From assembly GCF_019797825.1 (NCBI RefSeq), contig NZ_CP081855.1, positions 1,612,001 to 1,676,000 of the forward strand: a DNA stretch of 64,000 nucleotides, in the 5' to 3' direction. The stretch comes from Limosilactobacillus panis (GTDB taxonomy: Bacteria > Bacillota > Bacilli > Lactobacillales > Lactobacillaceae). Positions 25,722 to 34,890 of the stretch are shown one piece after another. The translations under genes and the position numbers were made by a program. Every line of letters starts with the position of its first letter. The first letter of the stretch is position 1. Below the pieces are notes generated by a model. That model had not been told where the DNA came from and did no database searches. It saw only the letters and a program-made list of their open reading frames with translations.

Positions 25722-27624
25722 GTAGGAGGTAATTGATTAGTTCAATTACCGACCTCTCACACCACCGTACGTACGGTTCCGTATACGGCGGTTCGACAAC
25801 TTAATCACTTTGAATTGACTGGAGCGTCTTGGACATATTTATTAGTCCAAGGTGCTCCAGTTTTCTATTTGTTAGAGAATAACTCAAAGTCTTACTGTGT
25901 GCGTTCGCCAGTAGCCCTTACGGGTACTAGCGAAGACATATGCATCACGATAAGACAATCCGAGCCTTTGTAAGTTAGTAATCTTAGTTTTGAATTTCTT
26001 CCATTGCTTCCAGATATATTGCCTTATTCGCGCCCTTAACCACTGGTCAAGTCGTTGAATAAAGCCAGTCAGTTTCCCAATTGAGTAATATTGAAGCCAA
26101 CCCCGCATTTTGCGATGAATTTCCTCAAACATTTGCTCAATGGATACTCCCCGATTGCGCTTTGTTAACAGCTTTAGTGCTTGCTTAACTCGCTTTTGTG
26201 ATTGCTTGGCCGGTCGGGCATAGGCACCGTTACGGTCTACACCTAGTGAAAAGCCAAGAAACTTCAATCTTAGGGGACTACCAACTTTAGTTTTATCTGG
26301 ATTAACTTTAACCTTCAATTGCTTTTCGAGAAAATGGGTAATACTGCGCATTACTCGTTCTCCCGCCCGTTGACTTTTAACATAAATATTACAATCATCC
26401 GCATAGCGTACAAAGTGATGGCCACGTCTGGTCAACTCTTTATCCAACTCATTTAGGTAAATATTCGCCAGTAATGGTGATAATGGTCCACCTTGCGGCG
26501 TTCCTTTGTCACTCCTAGCGAAAAGCCCATGATCTAAGACCCCGCTAGTCAAAAACTTGCGGATAAGTCTTAGCGTCCATGGGTCATTAATATATTGTTG
26601 GAGGTACTTAATCATCAAATCATGGTTGACGTTATCGAAATAGGCCTTCAGGTCTAAGTCGACTACTCTTCGATATCCCTGATTATATAGTTTAACTACC
26701 TTTGCGATTGCGTCTTGGGCTCCACGATGAGGGCGAAAGCCAAAACTATTATCCGAGAAAATACGCTCAAAGATTGGCGTGAGCACTTGGGCAACTGCTT
26801 GTTGGACCATGCGGTCCACTACCGTTGGTATCCCTAGTTTTCTCACTCCACCGTTGGGCTTGGGAATTTCCACTCGTTTAACCGGTACTGGCTTATAATT
26901 GCCTTCACGTAGGTTGGTGATTAACTCCGTTTTATTTTCTCTAAGATATTGCAGGAGGCCATCGACAGTCATATCATCAATGCCCGCTGCTCCTTTATTT
27001 CTCTTAACTCGCAAATAAGCCTGGTTCAGGTTATTGCGGTCCAAGACTTGGTCTTGGATAGTGACACTCATACCTTTACCTTCACCATAATCGGTACTAC
27101 GCGCCCTTGTGTACTTTCGGTTTTCCAAACCTATCCTCGACAAGCGGTCAGCTTGTGGTTCTGTTTTCTGCGATTGTCGCACCTGATTACACCTCCGATA
27201 TAAGTTATAAGTTATTGTCGTTCGGTCCTTCATCTAATTAATTAGACTACTATGACCTCGGCTGACTTCTGGCTTACTCAACACAACATCACTGCTATGC
27301 TTGCTTCTGTGGAATTTCATTCATTCCTCTTGTCGGAAACGTGTAGGTCAGATCTCCCCGGGTAAGAATATTAACTTTCGTACCATGTCACCGTTAGCTT
27401 TACTGAAAGCAACTTCGAGTAGTATTGGACTTTAGTTTGTCTAGCAACCTTATCCAGTTACTCTCAGCCTTATAGCTACTTCTTGTTCATCGGTGCAGCA
27501 CTTTGCCTTAGACTTCCTTCAGATTCCACCTCACAGCGGACACCCTTGTCCTCGGCTCATGGTTCCGACTACTACGGCCCATAGTGGACTTTCACCACCT
27601 AGCTAATACCCATGCCGGGCGCAC
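25722..27624 (-). mobile_element. Group II intron (class C-like) with reverse transcriptase
   Basis: The reverse strand starts with the group II 5' consensus GTGCG (27624-27620) and runs through a long structured 5' region to the reverse transcriptase gene. It ends with a domain V-like hairpin at 25761-25792 (ACCGCCGTA/TACGGTGGT stem, with CGC in place of the AGC triad, as known for class C) and a domain VI-like stem ending near 25722. About 1.9 kb. The 5' splice point lies about 8 bases after the terminator stem of the stress gene. The 3' end is uncertain by several bases. Confidence 0.85.
25884..27071 (-). CDS. ltrA: Group II intron-encoded reverse transcriptase/maturase
   Basis: About 395 residues from ATG 27071 (GAAGGTAAAGG upstream); the frame stays open 54 codons further. 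RT blocks are clear: RRVEIPKPNGGVRKLGIPTV-type RT2 (about residues 70-90), FGFRPHRGAQDA, VVDLDLKAYFDNVNH, KGTPQGGPLSPLLANIYL and the catalytic YADD. The group II maturase domain follows (MFEEIHRKMRGWLQYYSIG). There is no obvious HNH endonuclease at the C-terminus, in line with class C introns. It is intact and may be active. Confidence 0.93.
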   Translation of the reverse strand: MSVTIQDQVLDRNNLNQAYLRVKRNKGAAGIDDMTVDGLLQYLRENKTELITNLREGNYKPVPVKRVEIPKPNGGVRKLGIPTVVDRMVQQAVAQVLTPIFERIFSDNSFGFRPHRGAQDAIAKVVKLYNQGYRRVVDLDLKAYFDNVNHDLMIKYLQQYINDPWTLRLIRKFLTSGVLDHGLFARSDKGTPQGGPLSPLLANIYLNELDKELTRRGHHFVRYADDCNIYVKSQRAGERVMRSITHFLEKQLKVKVNPDKTKVGSPLRLKFLGFSLGVDRNGAYARPAKQSQKRVKQALKLLTKRNRGVSIEQMFEEIHRKMRGWLQYYSIGKLTGFIQRLDQWLRARIRQYIWKQWKKFKTKITNLQRLGLSYRDAYVFASTRKGYWRTHTVRL

Positions 27625-27631
27625 TAGATGT

Positions 27632-27662
27632 AAAAAGCGATAGCCAATTGACTATCGCTTTT
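27632..27662 (-). terminator. Terminator of the usp gene, intron target
   Basis: On the reverse strand AAAAGCGATAG pairs with CTATCGCTTTTT. The group II intron begins about 8 bases beyond the stem. Confidence 0.9.
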
Positions 27663-27686
27663 CTTAATCATGAGCCCTTATTGGGT

Positions 27687-28163
27687 TTATTCATAAGTTT
27701 GTACTGCAGTTGTCCGAATAACGAATACTGAAGTTCCCGCATAACGTGTCATGTACGAAGCTTGAGATCCAACCGCTTTCCGGTTCCCCCACTTACCAAT
27801 TGAACCAATAATCAACAGGTCCGGTTGGAAAGCAGGAATAACATGGTTGCAAATCCGTTCAGCTGGACGTTCACCATGGTCAACAATTCCCGTAATCTTC
27901 TTCGGGTCAACACCGTAATTAATGGCAGCTTGAACGTATTCGTTAACCCGCTTTTTTAATTCAGATTCACTACTATGAACATAGTCCTTATCGAGAATTT
28001 GGTAAACATTAATGTGACCAGTTTCCAAAATAGAAACAATTCCTAATTCGGAACCGTCCCGCTTAGCCTTATCAACAGCATATGAAAAAGCTGCCCGGGC
28101 ATCTGGTGCATCATCGACACCAACGAGGATCTTCTTGAACTTCTTTGGCTTAATTTCAAACAT
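27687..28163 (-). CDS. Universal stress protein, UspA family
   Basis: 158 residues, single Usp domain. KILVGVDDAPDARAAFSYAV at the start and the ATP-binding-type GSIGKWGNRKAVGSQASYMTRYAGTSVFVI at the end match the G-2X-G-9X-G(S/T) signature (GSIGKWGNRKAVGS). Cytoplasmic stress protein whose ligand is probably ATP. Monocistronic; divergent from pepD. Confidence 0.9.
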   Translation of the reverse strand: MFEIKPKKFKKILVGVDDAPDARAAFSYAVDKAKRDGSELGIVSILETGHINVYQILDKDYVHSSESELKKRVNEYVQAAINYGVDPKKITGIVDHGERPAERICNHVIPAFQPDLLIIGSIGKWGNRKAVGSQASYMTRYAGTSVFVIRTTAVQTYE

Positions 28164-28430
28164 TAGTATTCCCCTCTCTAGGTTCTCTTAACAGCAAACA
28201 GTATGCCAATTTGCTATTAACTTCCAATAACTATGTTACTACTAATCTTTAATTTGTAAATAATTATTTTGGCTATCCTAAAACAAAAGTCAAAAAAGAA
28301 GGATTTAATCTTTCTAAATTCACTACTTTCCTAAATAGCATTTTTTATCAACTAGTTATCCACTTAATTTAAAGTGTTATTATTAATGGTAAGTGAATTG
28401 TTATTATTTATGAAAGGAATTGTGACCAAG

Positions 28431-29864
28431 ATGAAAAAAGAGTTATCCAGCTGTACAGCCATGCTCGTTGGTAAGAACGCCACAATCGATGGCTCAACAA
28501 TTATTGCCCGTGATGAAGATGGTGAAGACGGGGTTAACCCCAAGACGTTTCGGGTCTTTCCCGCTAAGGATTACACCGGCGAAGAATATACATCCGCTTA
28601 TAACGGCCTAAAGGTAACGATGAGTGGCAAGGGCTGCCGCTTCACCGCGACCCCAAATGGAGACCCCGCAATTGGCCGGTGGGATGAACAAGGAATCAAT
28701 GAATTCAATGTTGCAATGAGTTCAACAGAAACGGAGAACACGAACCCCCGTGTTCTTGGCCACGACCCACTTGTTAAGAATGGGGTAAATGAGGACTCAA
28801 TGCTCTACCTCGTCCTGCCATTTATCAAGTCCGCCCGTGAAGGGGTTAAGCGCTTAGGCAGTTTAATTGAAAAGTATGGAACGGGGGAGACTAACGGAAT
28901 TGCTTTCTCTGACAAGGACGAAGTTTGGTACTTTGAAACAGCTGGTGGGCACCAATGGGTTGCCCAACGGATTCCAGACGACTGTTATGCAATTGCCCCG
29001 AACAACATGTGTATCCAGGAAATCAGCTTCGATGATCCCAATAACTTCATGTACGCCAAGGGAATTGAAAAGTTTGTTGAGGACCACCACTTGAACCCAT
29101 ATCCCGGCAAGTTCAACTTCCGGAAGATTTTTGCTACGGAAAACGAAGCGGATGCTTACTACAATACCCCACGGACCTGGTATGGGCAGAAGCTGTTCAA
29201 CCCTTCTATTGATCAGGAGCCAACTAGTCAAGACATGCCGTTCATTCGGAAGCCGGAGAAGAAGATTGCAATCGAAGACGTTGAATACTTCCTTTCTTCC
29301 CACTATAACCAAACCCCATTTGACCCAATGGGCACCTACTCCAGTGGTACGCCTGACGAGCAAAAGCGGTTCCGTTCCATCGCTTTAGACCGGAACCAGA
29401 GTTCGTGCATCATGCAAATTCGGAATGATGTCCCGGCCGAGTACGCAGCAATTCAGTGGATCAACTTTGGCTTCTACTGCTACAGCCCGTATGTCCCATT
29501 CTTTACCAATATCAATGACACCCCTGCCAACTACGCTTACGCAACCCAGGATGTCCAACCGGAAAAGAGTGCCTACTGGATGTACAAGATGCTTGAGGTA
29601 ATCGTTGAACCACGCTACCACGAATTCATCAACGAAGTAAACGCCTTTCGCGACGACGCCCAAAGCTACGGTGTTGGCCGGGTAGACAAAATCACCGCGG
29701 GTGCCAAGGGCAAACGTGGCGATGACCTGATTAACTACCTGACGCAGGCCAACATGGAAAGTGCCAAGCACGTTACTGAAGAAGGCCGCAAGCTAACCAC
29801 CAGTTTAGTTCGGCAAACACTATTAAACTCCAAGTTCCAATTCGAACGTGGTGACAACCTATAA
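28431..29864 (+). CDS. pepD: Dipeptidase PepD (C69 family)
   Basis: About 477 residues, N-terminal-nucleophile hydrolase. The start at 28431 gives MKKELSSCTAMLVGKNATIDGS, where Cys8 is the expected nucleophile after removal of the short propeptide. DGSTIIARDEDG, EWINFG-like and NQSSCIMQIRNDVP blocks fit PepD. It hydrolyses dipeptides in the cytoplasm. An alternative start (GTG 28422 or ATG 28410) closer to AAAGGA cannot be ruled out. The gene is GC-richer than its AT-rich leader (28164-28430), where a weak TTATCC-16-TATTAT promoter may lie. Confidence 0.92.
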   Translation: MKKELSSCTAMLVGKNATIDGSTIIARDEDGEDGVNPKTFRVFPAKDYTGEEYTSAYNGLKVTMSGKGCRFTATPNGDPAIGRWDEQGINEFNVAMSSTETENTNPRVLGHDPLVKNGVNEDSMLYLVLPFIKSAREGVKRLGSLIEKYGTGETNGIAFSDKDEVWYFETAGGHQWVAQRIPDDCYAIAPNNMCIQEISFDDPNNFMYAKGIEKFVEDHHLNPYPGKFNFRKIFATENEADAYYNTPRTWYGQKLFNPSIDQEPTSQDMPFIRKPEKKIAIEDVEYFLSSHYNQTPFDPMGTYSSGTPDEQKRFRSIALDRNQSSCIMQIRNDVPAEYAAIQWINFGFYCYSPYVPFFTNINDTPANYAYATQDVQPEKSAYWMYKMLEVIVEPRYHEFINEVNAFRDDAQSYGVGRVDKITAGAKGKRGDDLINYLTQANMESAKHVTEEGRKLTTSLVRQTLLNSKFQFERGDNL

Positions 29865-29868
29865 AATT

Positions 29869-29914
29869 AAAAGAAGTCAGCGTAAAAGCGTTCGCTTTAC
29901 GCTGACTTCTTTTA
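29869..29914 (+). terminator. pepD terminator
   Basis: AGAAGTCAGCGTAAA pairs with TTTACGCTGACTTCT around a short GCGTTCGC tip, followed by TTT. It overlaps the stop codon of the convergent TauE gene. Confidence 0.88.
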
Positions 29915-30802
29915 TTCTGCCGCCAATTTAAATTTCCGGCTTCCCTCAATCAGCATTAGGGCTGAGGTGTAAACCATTACCAAGATCACCAACCACATTA
30001 TGAACGTCACGTTCAAGTGCTTGACGAAATGAATAGCAACGAACACTCCTAGGCAGCCACAGGCCGTGATTGAGATTGCCGGGGCGCGGGCATAGTCATC
30101 ACGTCTAATAAACACACCAGCAGCAATCGGCATTACAGACGCGCACGAGGACATCATAATAGGAAAAGCAACCAACGGACTCAGGCCAAGTAAGTACACG
30201 AGGGCCATGCACGGTGCGTAGAGACCAATACCAACATTCATCAAAGAGCCTAAGATAAAGTTGACAGCACAGGCAACAACTAGTTTCCACCCATATAGGC
30301 CCGTAGCAACGTTGTGGGCCCCTAGTTTAGTGGTTACCCCCGTAACAGAGAGAACCATCAAAACGGCCGTGACGGCTAACGCACACCCCACCGTTACCTG
30401 CACCTTCTTTTCATCGAAGCGAACCACGATTCGGGAACCAATGAACGCCCCCAACATTGCTGACAACATCATCGTTAATAGCGTCAGGCCACTAACCTTA
30501 ACCATCTTGATGTAGGAAAAGGCCTCGGTCATCACCGGGATGGCACAGGCGGCATTCAAAGTTCCCGGGAGCAAGCGGTCATTCTTCAAAGATTTGGTCA
30601 ACTTTAGTAGCATCGTCGTTGGGGCAAAGGACCCAATCCCTAATGTATCAAAGAAGTTAGTCGTAAAGCCAATGGGCCCCGTAACCAACATGTTACCGTC
30701 ATTGATTCGTTTCCGATTGACGAAGAGGTCATGACCGTAGTTATATACCTGGTAAAGTAAAAGTGCCCCTAAGATCAGCCGGGTCAGCAGTGTTGCATCC
30801 AT
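29912..30802 (-). CDS. TauE/SafE-family membrane permease
   Basis: 296 residues, about eight membrane segments. The N-terminal half holds GPIGFTTNFFDTLGIGSFAPTT and the second half GSLMNVGIGLYAPCMALVYLLGL, a duplicated TauE/SafE signature. Family members export sulfite, sulfoacetate or other organic anions; no substrate can be assigned. Preceded on the same strand by proline iminopeptidase but separated by its terminator. Confidence 0.85.
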   Translation of the reverse strand: MDATLLTRLILGALLLYQVYNYGHDLFVNRKRINDGNMLVTGPIGFTTNFFDTLGIGSFAPTTMLLKLTKSLKNDRLLPGTLNAACAIPVMTEAFSYIKMVKVSGLTLLTMMLSAMLGAFIGSRIVVRFDEKKVQVTVGCALAVTAVLMVLSVTGVTTKLGAHNVATGLYGWKLVVACAVNFILGSLMNVGIGLYAPCMALVYLLGLSPLVAFPIMMSSCASVMPIAAGVFIRRDDYARAPAISITACGCLGVFVAIHFVKHLNVTFIMWLVILVMVYTSALMLIEGSRKFKLAAE

Positions 30803-30832
30803 TTCTCTTTCTCCTCAAGTTACTTATTAATA

Positions 30833-30871
30833 AAAAGCTTATGGCAAAAATTAATTCTACCATAAGCTTTT
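30833..30871 (-). terminator. Terminator after proline iminopeptidase
   Basis: AAAAGCTTATGG and CCATAAGCTTTT arms, followed by TATTAA; it lies about 20 bases beyond the stop codon. Confidence 0.8.
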
Positions 30872-30889
30872 CTTTTTTGCTAAAGATTG

Positions 30890-31780
30890 TTAATCGTTTG
30901 CGTTCAACCACTTGATTATGACCCGCTCGTAATCGTCGTGACGCTCCACAAACGACATGTGCCGACAGTATTCGAAGAGCTGCCACTGAGAGTGCGGGAT
31001 GCGGTCGGCCATCGTTTTGGCAATGTAGGGTGTGCAGAGGTCATCGGTCCCACTAGTAATCAGCATCGGGGTCGTAAGTTCCTTAAGTTGGTCAAGGTAG
31101 TCATAGTCCTTGAGATTCCCCTCCGGATTATATTCGTTGGGTCCCCATCCAGTCAGGTAGGCAACAGTTCCCGCCCTTTTCTTACGCCGTAACGGTTCTG
31201 GATTGTCCGCCGCTGGGGCTGCACTGCAGTGCTGTTCCATGAACTTGGCATTAGCGCGCTGGTAATCCGGAGCAGAGTAGTCGCCGCTCGCCTCCGCCCT
31301 GGCAATTGCCGCCTGGTCAGCCGGCGCCATCAGTTTAATCAGGCGGTGCAACTCCTTGCCCCACATCCAAGAGGCCGGGAGAGTACTGGCTAAAATTCCC
31401 GATTTGACACCTTTGGGAGCGTGGTCACAAAGGTAGATAATTTCTAGCATCCCACCCCACGACTGGCCTAGCAAGTGGACTTGATCAAGACTAAGATAGT
31501 CGCGCAGGGCGATGAGTTCCTTTACCCAGGTTTCTTGATTATAGACTTGGTCGGCCTGGTCATCAGGCATCGAAGATTTCCCACAGCCAATCTGGTCATA
31601 CATGACCAACTGACGGTGGTCCTTTTTTGCAAGGTCGTCTAGGACCTCAAAGTAGTTATGGGTTGAACCCGGCCCACCATGAAGGAGAAGGAGGGGCGCT
31701 TTAGTGCTCTTCTCCCCCACAATCCGGTAGTAAGTCTGGTATTTGCCAAAGGGCATGTATCCTTCTTGAACTCTAACCAT
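30890..31780 (-). CDS. pepIP: Proline iminopeptidase (alpha/beta hydrolase, S33)
   Basis: 296 residues. Oxyanion motif LLLHGGPGSTHNY (residues 32-43), nucleophile GQSWGG with S107, and a likely acid at D246 (SGTDD) and histidine H274 (CRHMS) complete the triad. It cleaves N-terminal proline from peptides. The gene follows the POT peptide transporter after 18 bases, so uptake and hydrolysis are genetically linked. GAGGAGG supports the start. Confidence 0.92.
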   Translation of the reverse strand: MVRVQEGYMPFGKYQTYYRIVGEKSTKAPLLLLHGGPGSTHNYFEVLDDLAKKDHRQLVMYDQIGCGKSSMPDDQADQVYNQETWVKELIALRDYLSLDQVHLLGQSWGGMLEIIYLCDHAPKGVKSGILASTLPASWMWGKELHRLIKLMAPADQAAIARAEASGDYSAPDYQRANAKFMEQHCSAAPAADNPEPLRRKKRAGTVAYLTGWGPNEYNPEGNLKDYDYLDQLKELTTPMLITSGTDDLCTPYIAKTMADRIPHSQWQLFEYCRHMSFVERHDDYERVIIKWLNAND

Positions 31781-31798
31781 TATTTTTCCTCCTCAGGC

Positions 31799-33272
31799 CT
31801 AGACATTGACTAAACGGGATAACAGCCCCCGCATTGAGAACAGAACCGGCGCCCCAACAACGGCAAAGGCACCGACGATTCCAAAATACATTCCAGCGTT
31901 TGGGACACTATAAAGCTTAACCAGCTGGGCATTAAAGGACTGGGCGGCAGCATCCCCCAAGAACCAGATACTCATCATCTGCGCAGCAAAGGCTTTTGGA
32001 GCCAGTTTGTTGGTTAAAGACAGGCCGGATGGTGACAAGAAGGCTTCCCCAACTTCAATAATGGCTAGACTCAAAATTAGCCACCAGCCAGAGAACTTAG
32101 CCCCTGCCACGTGGGTGTTGATTGGAATCAGGAGAACCAGGAACGAACAAGCCGAAGCTAACAGGCCAACCGTAAACTTAGTCGTCGATGATGGCTGGTG
32201 CTTACCCAATTTTGTCCAGGCAGCAGCTACTACTGGTGAATAAATCAAGACGAACAGTGCGTTGAAGCCGGTAAACTGGCTTGGCTTGATATGGAAGCCA
32301 AACAAACGCAGGTCAGTCATCTGTTGGGCCACCAACGGAAAAATCGTCATTGTCTGCTCATAAATTGACCAGAACAACACGCTAGCAATGAAGATCACGA
32401 TGTATGCCAAGACATTGTGGCGGTCCTTACTGGTAATCTTCGGGCTGCGTAAGATATTGAAAAAATACGCGGCCGGGAGTAGAATCCCGAGAATCGTGAT
32501 GATAAAGATGATGTTGTTGATGTTAAGCAGGTGAGTTAACTGCATACCTACCAGGACGATAACAACCAGGGCAATGACCCAGGAAACCTGCTTAATAACC
32601 TTTGTCTTCTCTTCCGGCTTGATGGGGTCACTAGGCTCTAGGCCATCCTTAGCCAGGTACTTTCTCTTCCCCATGCTGTATTGGATCAAGCCAAAAATCA
32701 TCCCAATTGTCGAGAGGGCAAAGCCGGCATGGTAACTGTATGTTTGGCCGACCCAACCAACAATGAATGGCGCCAAAAGAGAACCGAGGTTGATTCCCAT
32801 GTAGTAAATATTAAAACCGGCATCCCGCCGGGTATCATCCTTACTATATAGTCCCCCAATCATGTCAGAGATATTGGACTTCAGAAAACCGGTTCCTAAA
32901 ACAATGATGACAATAGAAACGTAAAGACCCACAAAACGGAGTGGGAGTACTAGAATAAAGTTTCCCCAAGGCAATCAGCACCCCGCCCCAAAAGACGGTT
33001 TGCTGGGCTCCCAGCAAGCGATCACTGACAAAGCCACCAATCACACTTGACATATAAATCAGGGCCCCATAAATGGCAACAATTGAGGTGGCAATCGGGG
33101 TATCCATCCCCAGACCACCCTTTTGGAAACTATCAATCAGGTAGAACAATAGGATGGCGTGCATACTATAGTAACTAAATCTTTCCCACATTTCAGTGAA
33201 AAACAGGGTCGATAGTCCATGTGGATGGCCAAAGAAGGCTGTATCCTCCGTCTTCGTCCCTCTTCTAATCAT
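31799..33272 (-). pseudogene. dtpT: Proton-dependent oligopeptide (POT/PTR2) transporter, one frameshift
   Basis: The N-terminal part (33272 to about 32965) holds the POT signature FFTEMWERFSYYSMHAILLFYL with ExxERF. The rest (about 32965 to 31799) continues from NFILVLPLRFVGLYV through GFNIYYMGINLGSLLAPFIVGW to the last helices. Joining needs removal of one G from GGGGAAAC at about 32966-32972 (ALGNFILV becomes ALGKLYSS). Total length about 490 residues, normal. Either a recent loss of peptide uptake or a sequencing error. Confidence 0.85.
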
Positions 33273-33405
33273 ACTTGTGCATTCCTTTCAATAACATCCA
33301 ATAACATTAAAGAGCTAGTCAATAATGTTAAAAATGTAAGTTATATAATAATTATAGTCTTTCTTTATGCATAAAGCAGTTGTATCTTAGGCCAAATGTT
33401 TCTTT

Positions 33406-33419
33406 AGAAAACGTTTCCA
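33406..33419. promoter_or_regulatory. Possible cre site upstream of the peptide transporter gene
   Basis: AGAAAACGTTTCCA matches the cre consensus at all but two defined positions and is nearly palindromic. It lies 134 bases before the POT start, next to the ISL3 insertion. Confidence 0.4.
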
Positions 33420-33456
33420 ATATTTTGTTCAAAAAAGCGAAGCTGGGAAAAATAAG

Positions 33457-34867
33457 GGTTCTACAATTTTAAGTACTGATGGATTTAACATCAGTGCTTA
33501 TTTTGGTTTAAATTTAAAATAAAAAACGAAAGATGGCTGACCCCCGTCTTCGTTTAAGAAAGGACCATCTTTCATGGATAATTCTATCAGAACTGCTCTC
33601 GGAATTAAAGACACTCATCTTGAACTTGATACCAATACTAAAGAAGACTCGATTGCCGATCACGGCGATTATATTGTGGTCCATCTTGTTCAATCCTACC
33701 CCATGCATTGTCCTCATTGTGGCCGGCTAATGTACAAGAATGGCATTAAAATCGTTAACTATCATGGGGCAGACCTTCATTACAAGCCGACTGTTTGGTC
33801 GATTAAAAAGCAGAAGTATATTTGCCCAGCTTCTCCTCAATGTCCACAAACAGTGACGAAATTAGCTCCGGTCGAGGATGTCCAATATCGTCACCATATC
33901 GCCACGAGTATTAAGCAACGCATTATGATGCAACTGGTTAAGAATGAATCCCAAACTGATATCGCCGATGATTTTTCTGTTTCGGGCTGGACCGTCAGGC
34001 GCGTAATTAATCACCTTGATCATGTCTTTAAGCCTAACTACCATTGGCTTCCCCGTCATATTGCCTTCGATGACTTTCATTCTGGTCGCTTTGCGCCCAG
34101 CGGAATGAGCATGATTCTCGTAAACATTGAGAACCATCGAACGCTCGATATCATTCTTTCACGCCGGAGTAGCTTTCTTCGCAATTACTTCCTGCGTTAT
34201 AGTCACCGCGCTCGTTTAGCGGTTCAAACTGTTACGGTCGATCTCTATACTCCTTACCGCCGCTTGATTCAAGAGCTATTTCCGCATGCTTTAATTATCG
34301 CGGACCACTTCCATGTCGTAGCTCAAGCTTACCGTGCCCTGAACCAAACTAGGATTAAAGTAATGAACCGTGCCGGAAAAAGTTCCCGGCAATGGCGAGC
34401 TCTCAAACATTTTTGGAAACTGCTCTTAACCCCTAGTGCACTCCTCAAGTATGATAACTTTTGGCGCCGCCGCAATTTTGGTTACGCCCAGCTAACTGAT
34501 ATTGAGGTTATTCATCGTTTATTAGCTTTCGACGACGAGCTTAAGCAGGCCTATCAATATTACCAAGACCTGATTTTAGCAGTTAATCATCGGAGTAAGT
34601 CAGCTCTCAACCAACTATTAGCTATCAAATGGACCGCGCTTCCCCAAGCGTTTCAGAAGGTCCAACGCACTCTGCGAACCCATCGTCAAGAAATCATCGC
34701 CAGCTTCAAATATGATCATTACACGAATGGTCCCGTTGAGGGTACAAACAATAAGATTAAAGTTATCAAACGGACTGCCTATGGCTTTCGTAACTTCTTC
34801 CACTTCCGCGTTCGTATCCTGATTTCCCTGCCGAATTCTTATATCGCCATTAATTGGCATAATAAAA
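33457..34867 (+). mobile_element. ISL3-family element, outer copy, left 1411 bp
   Basis: Starts with the left end GGTTCTACAATTTTAAGTAC and TGAT and runs up to the insertion point of the inner copy. Its missing right end is at 36365-36442. Reassembled, the outer copy is 1489 bp, the same length as the inner one. Confidence 0.9.
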
Positions 34868-34890
34868 GGTTCTACAATTTTAAGTACTGA
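33574..34890 (+). CDS. ISL3-family transposase, outer copy, C-terminus altered
   Basis: Zinc-ribbon-like N-terminus (MHCPHCGRLMYKNG), helix-turn-helix (SQTDIADDFSVSGWTVRRVINHL) and a DDE domain with IAFDDF, VDLYTPYRRLIQELFPHALIIADHFHV and GPVEGTNNKIKVIKRTAYGFRN. It is identical to the inner copy through WHNK. The frame then enters the inner element and ends RFYNFKY instead of the normal TAHVQGQARAA. Only the last residues differ, so some activity may remain. Confidence 0.88.
   Translation: MDNSIRTALGIKDTHLELDTNTKEDSIADHGDYIVVHLVQSYPMHCPHCGRLMYKNGIKIVNYHGADLHYKPTVWSIKKQKYICPASPQCPQTVTKLAPVEDVQYRHHIATSIKQRIMMQLVKNESQTDIADDFSVSGWTVRRVINHLDHVFKPNYHWLPRHIAFDDFHSGRFAPSGMSMILVNIENHRTLDIILSRRSSFLRNYFLRYSHRARLAVQTVTVDLYTPYRRLIQELFPHALIIADHFHVVAQAYRALNQTRIKVMNRAGKSSRQWRALKHFWKLLLTPSALLKYDNFWRRRNFGYAQLTDIEVIHRLLAFDDELKQAYQYYQDLILAVNHRSKSALNQLLAIKWTALPQAFQKVQRTLRTHRQEIIASFKYDHYTNGPVEGTNNKIKVIKRTAYGFRNFFHFRVRILISLPNSYIAINWHNKRFYNFKY

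Noticed and set aside
28863..29363. 166-codon open frame on the strand opposite to pepD
   Set aside because: It mirrors a well-conserved PepD sequence, has no ribosome site and encodes no recognisable protein; an effect of codon bias.
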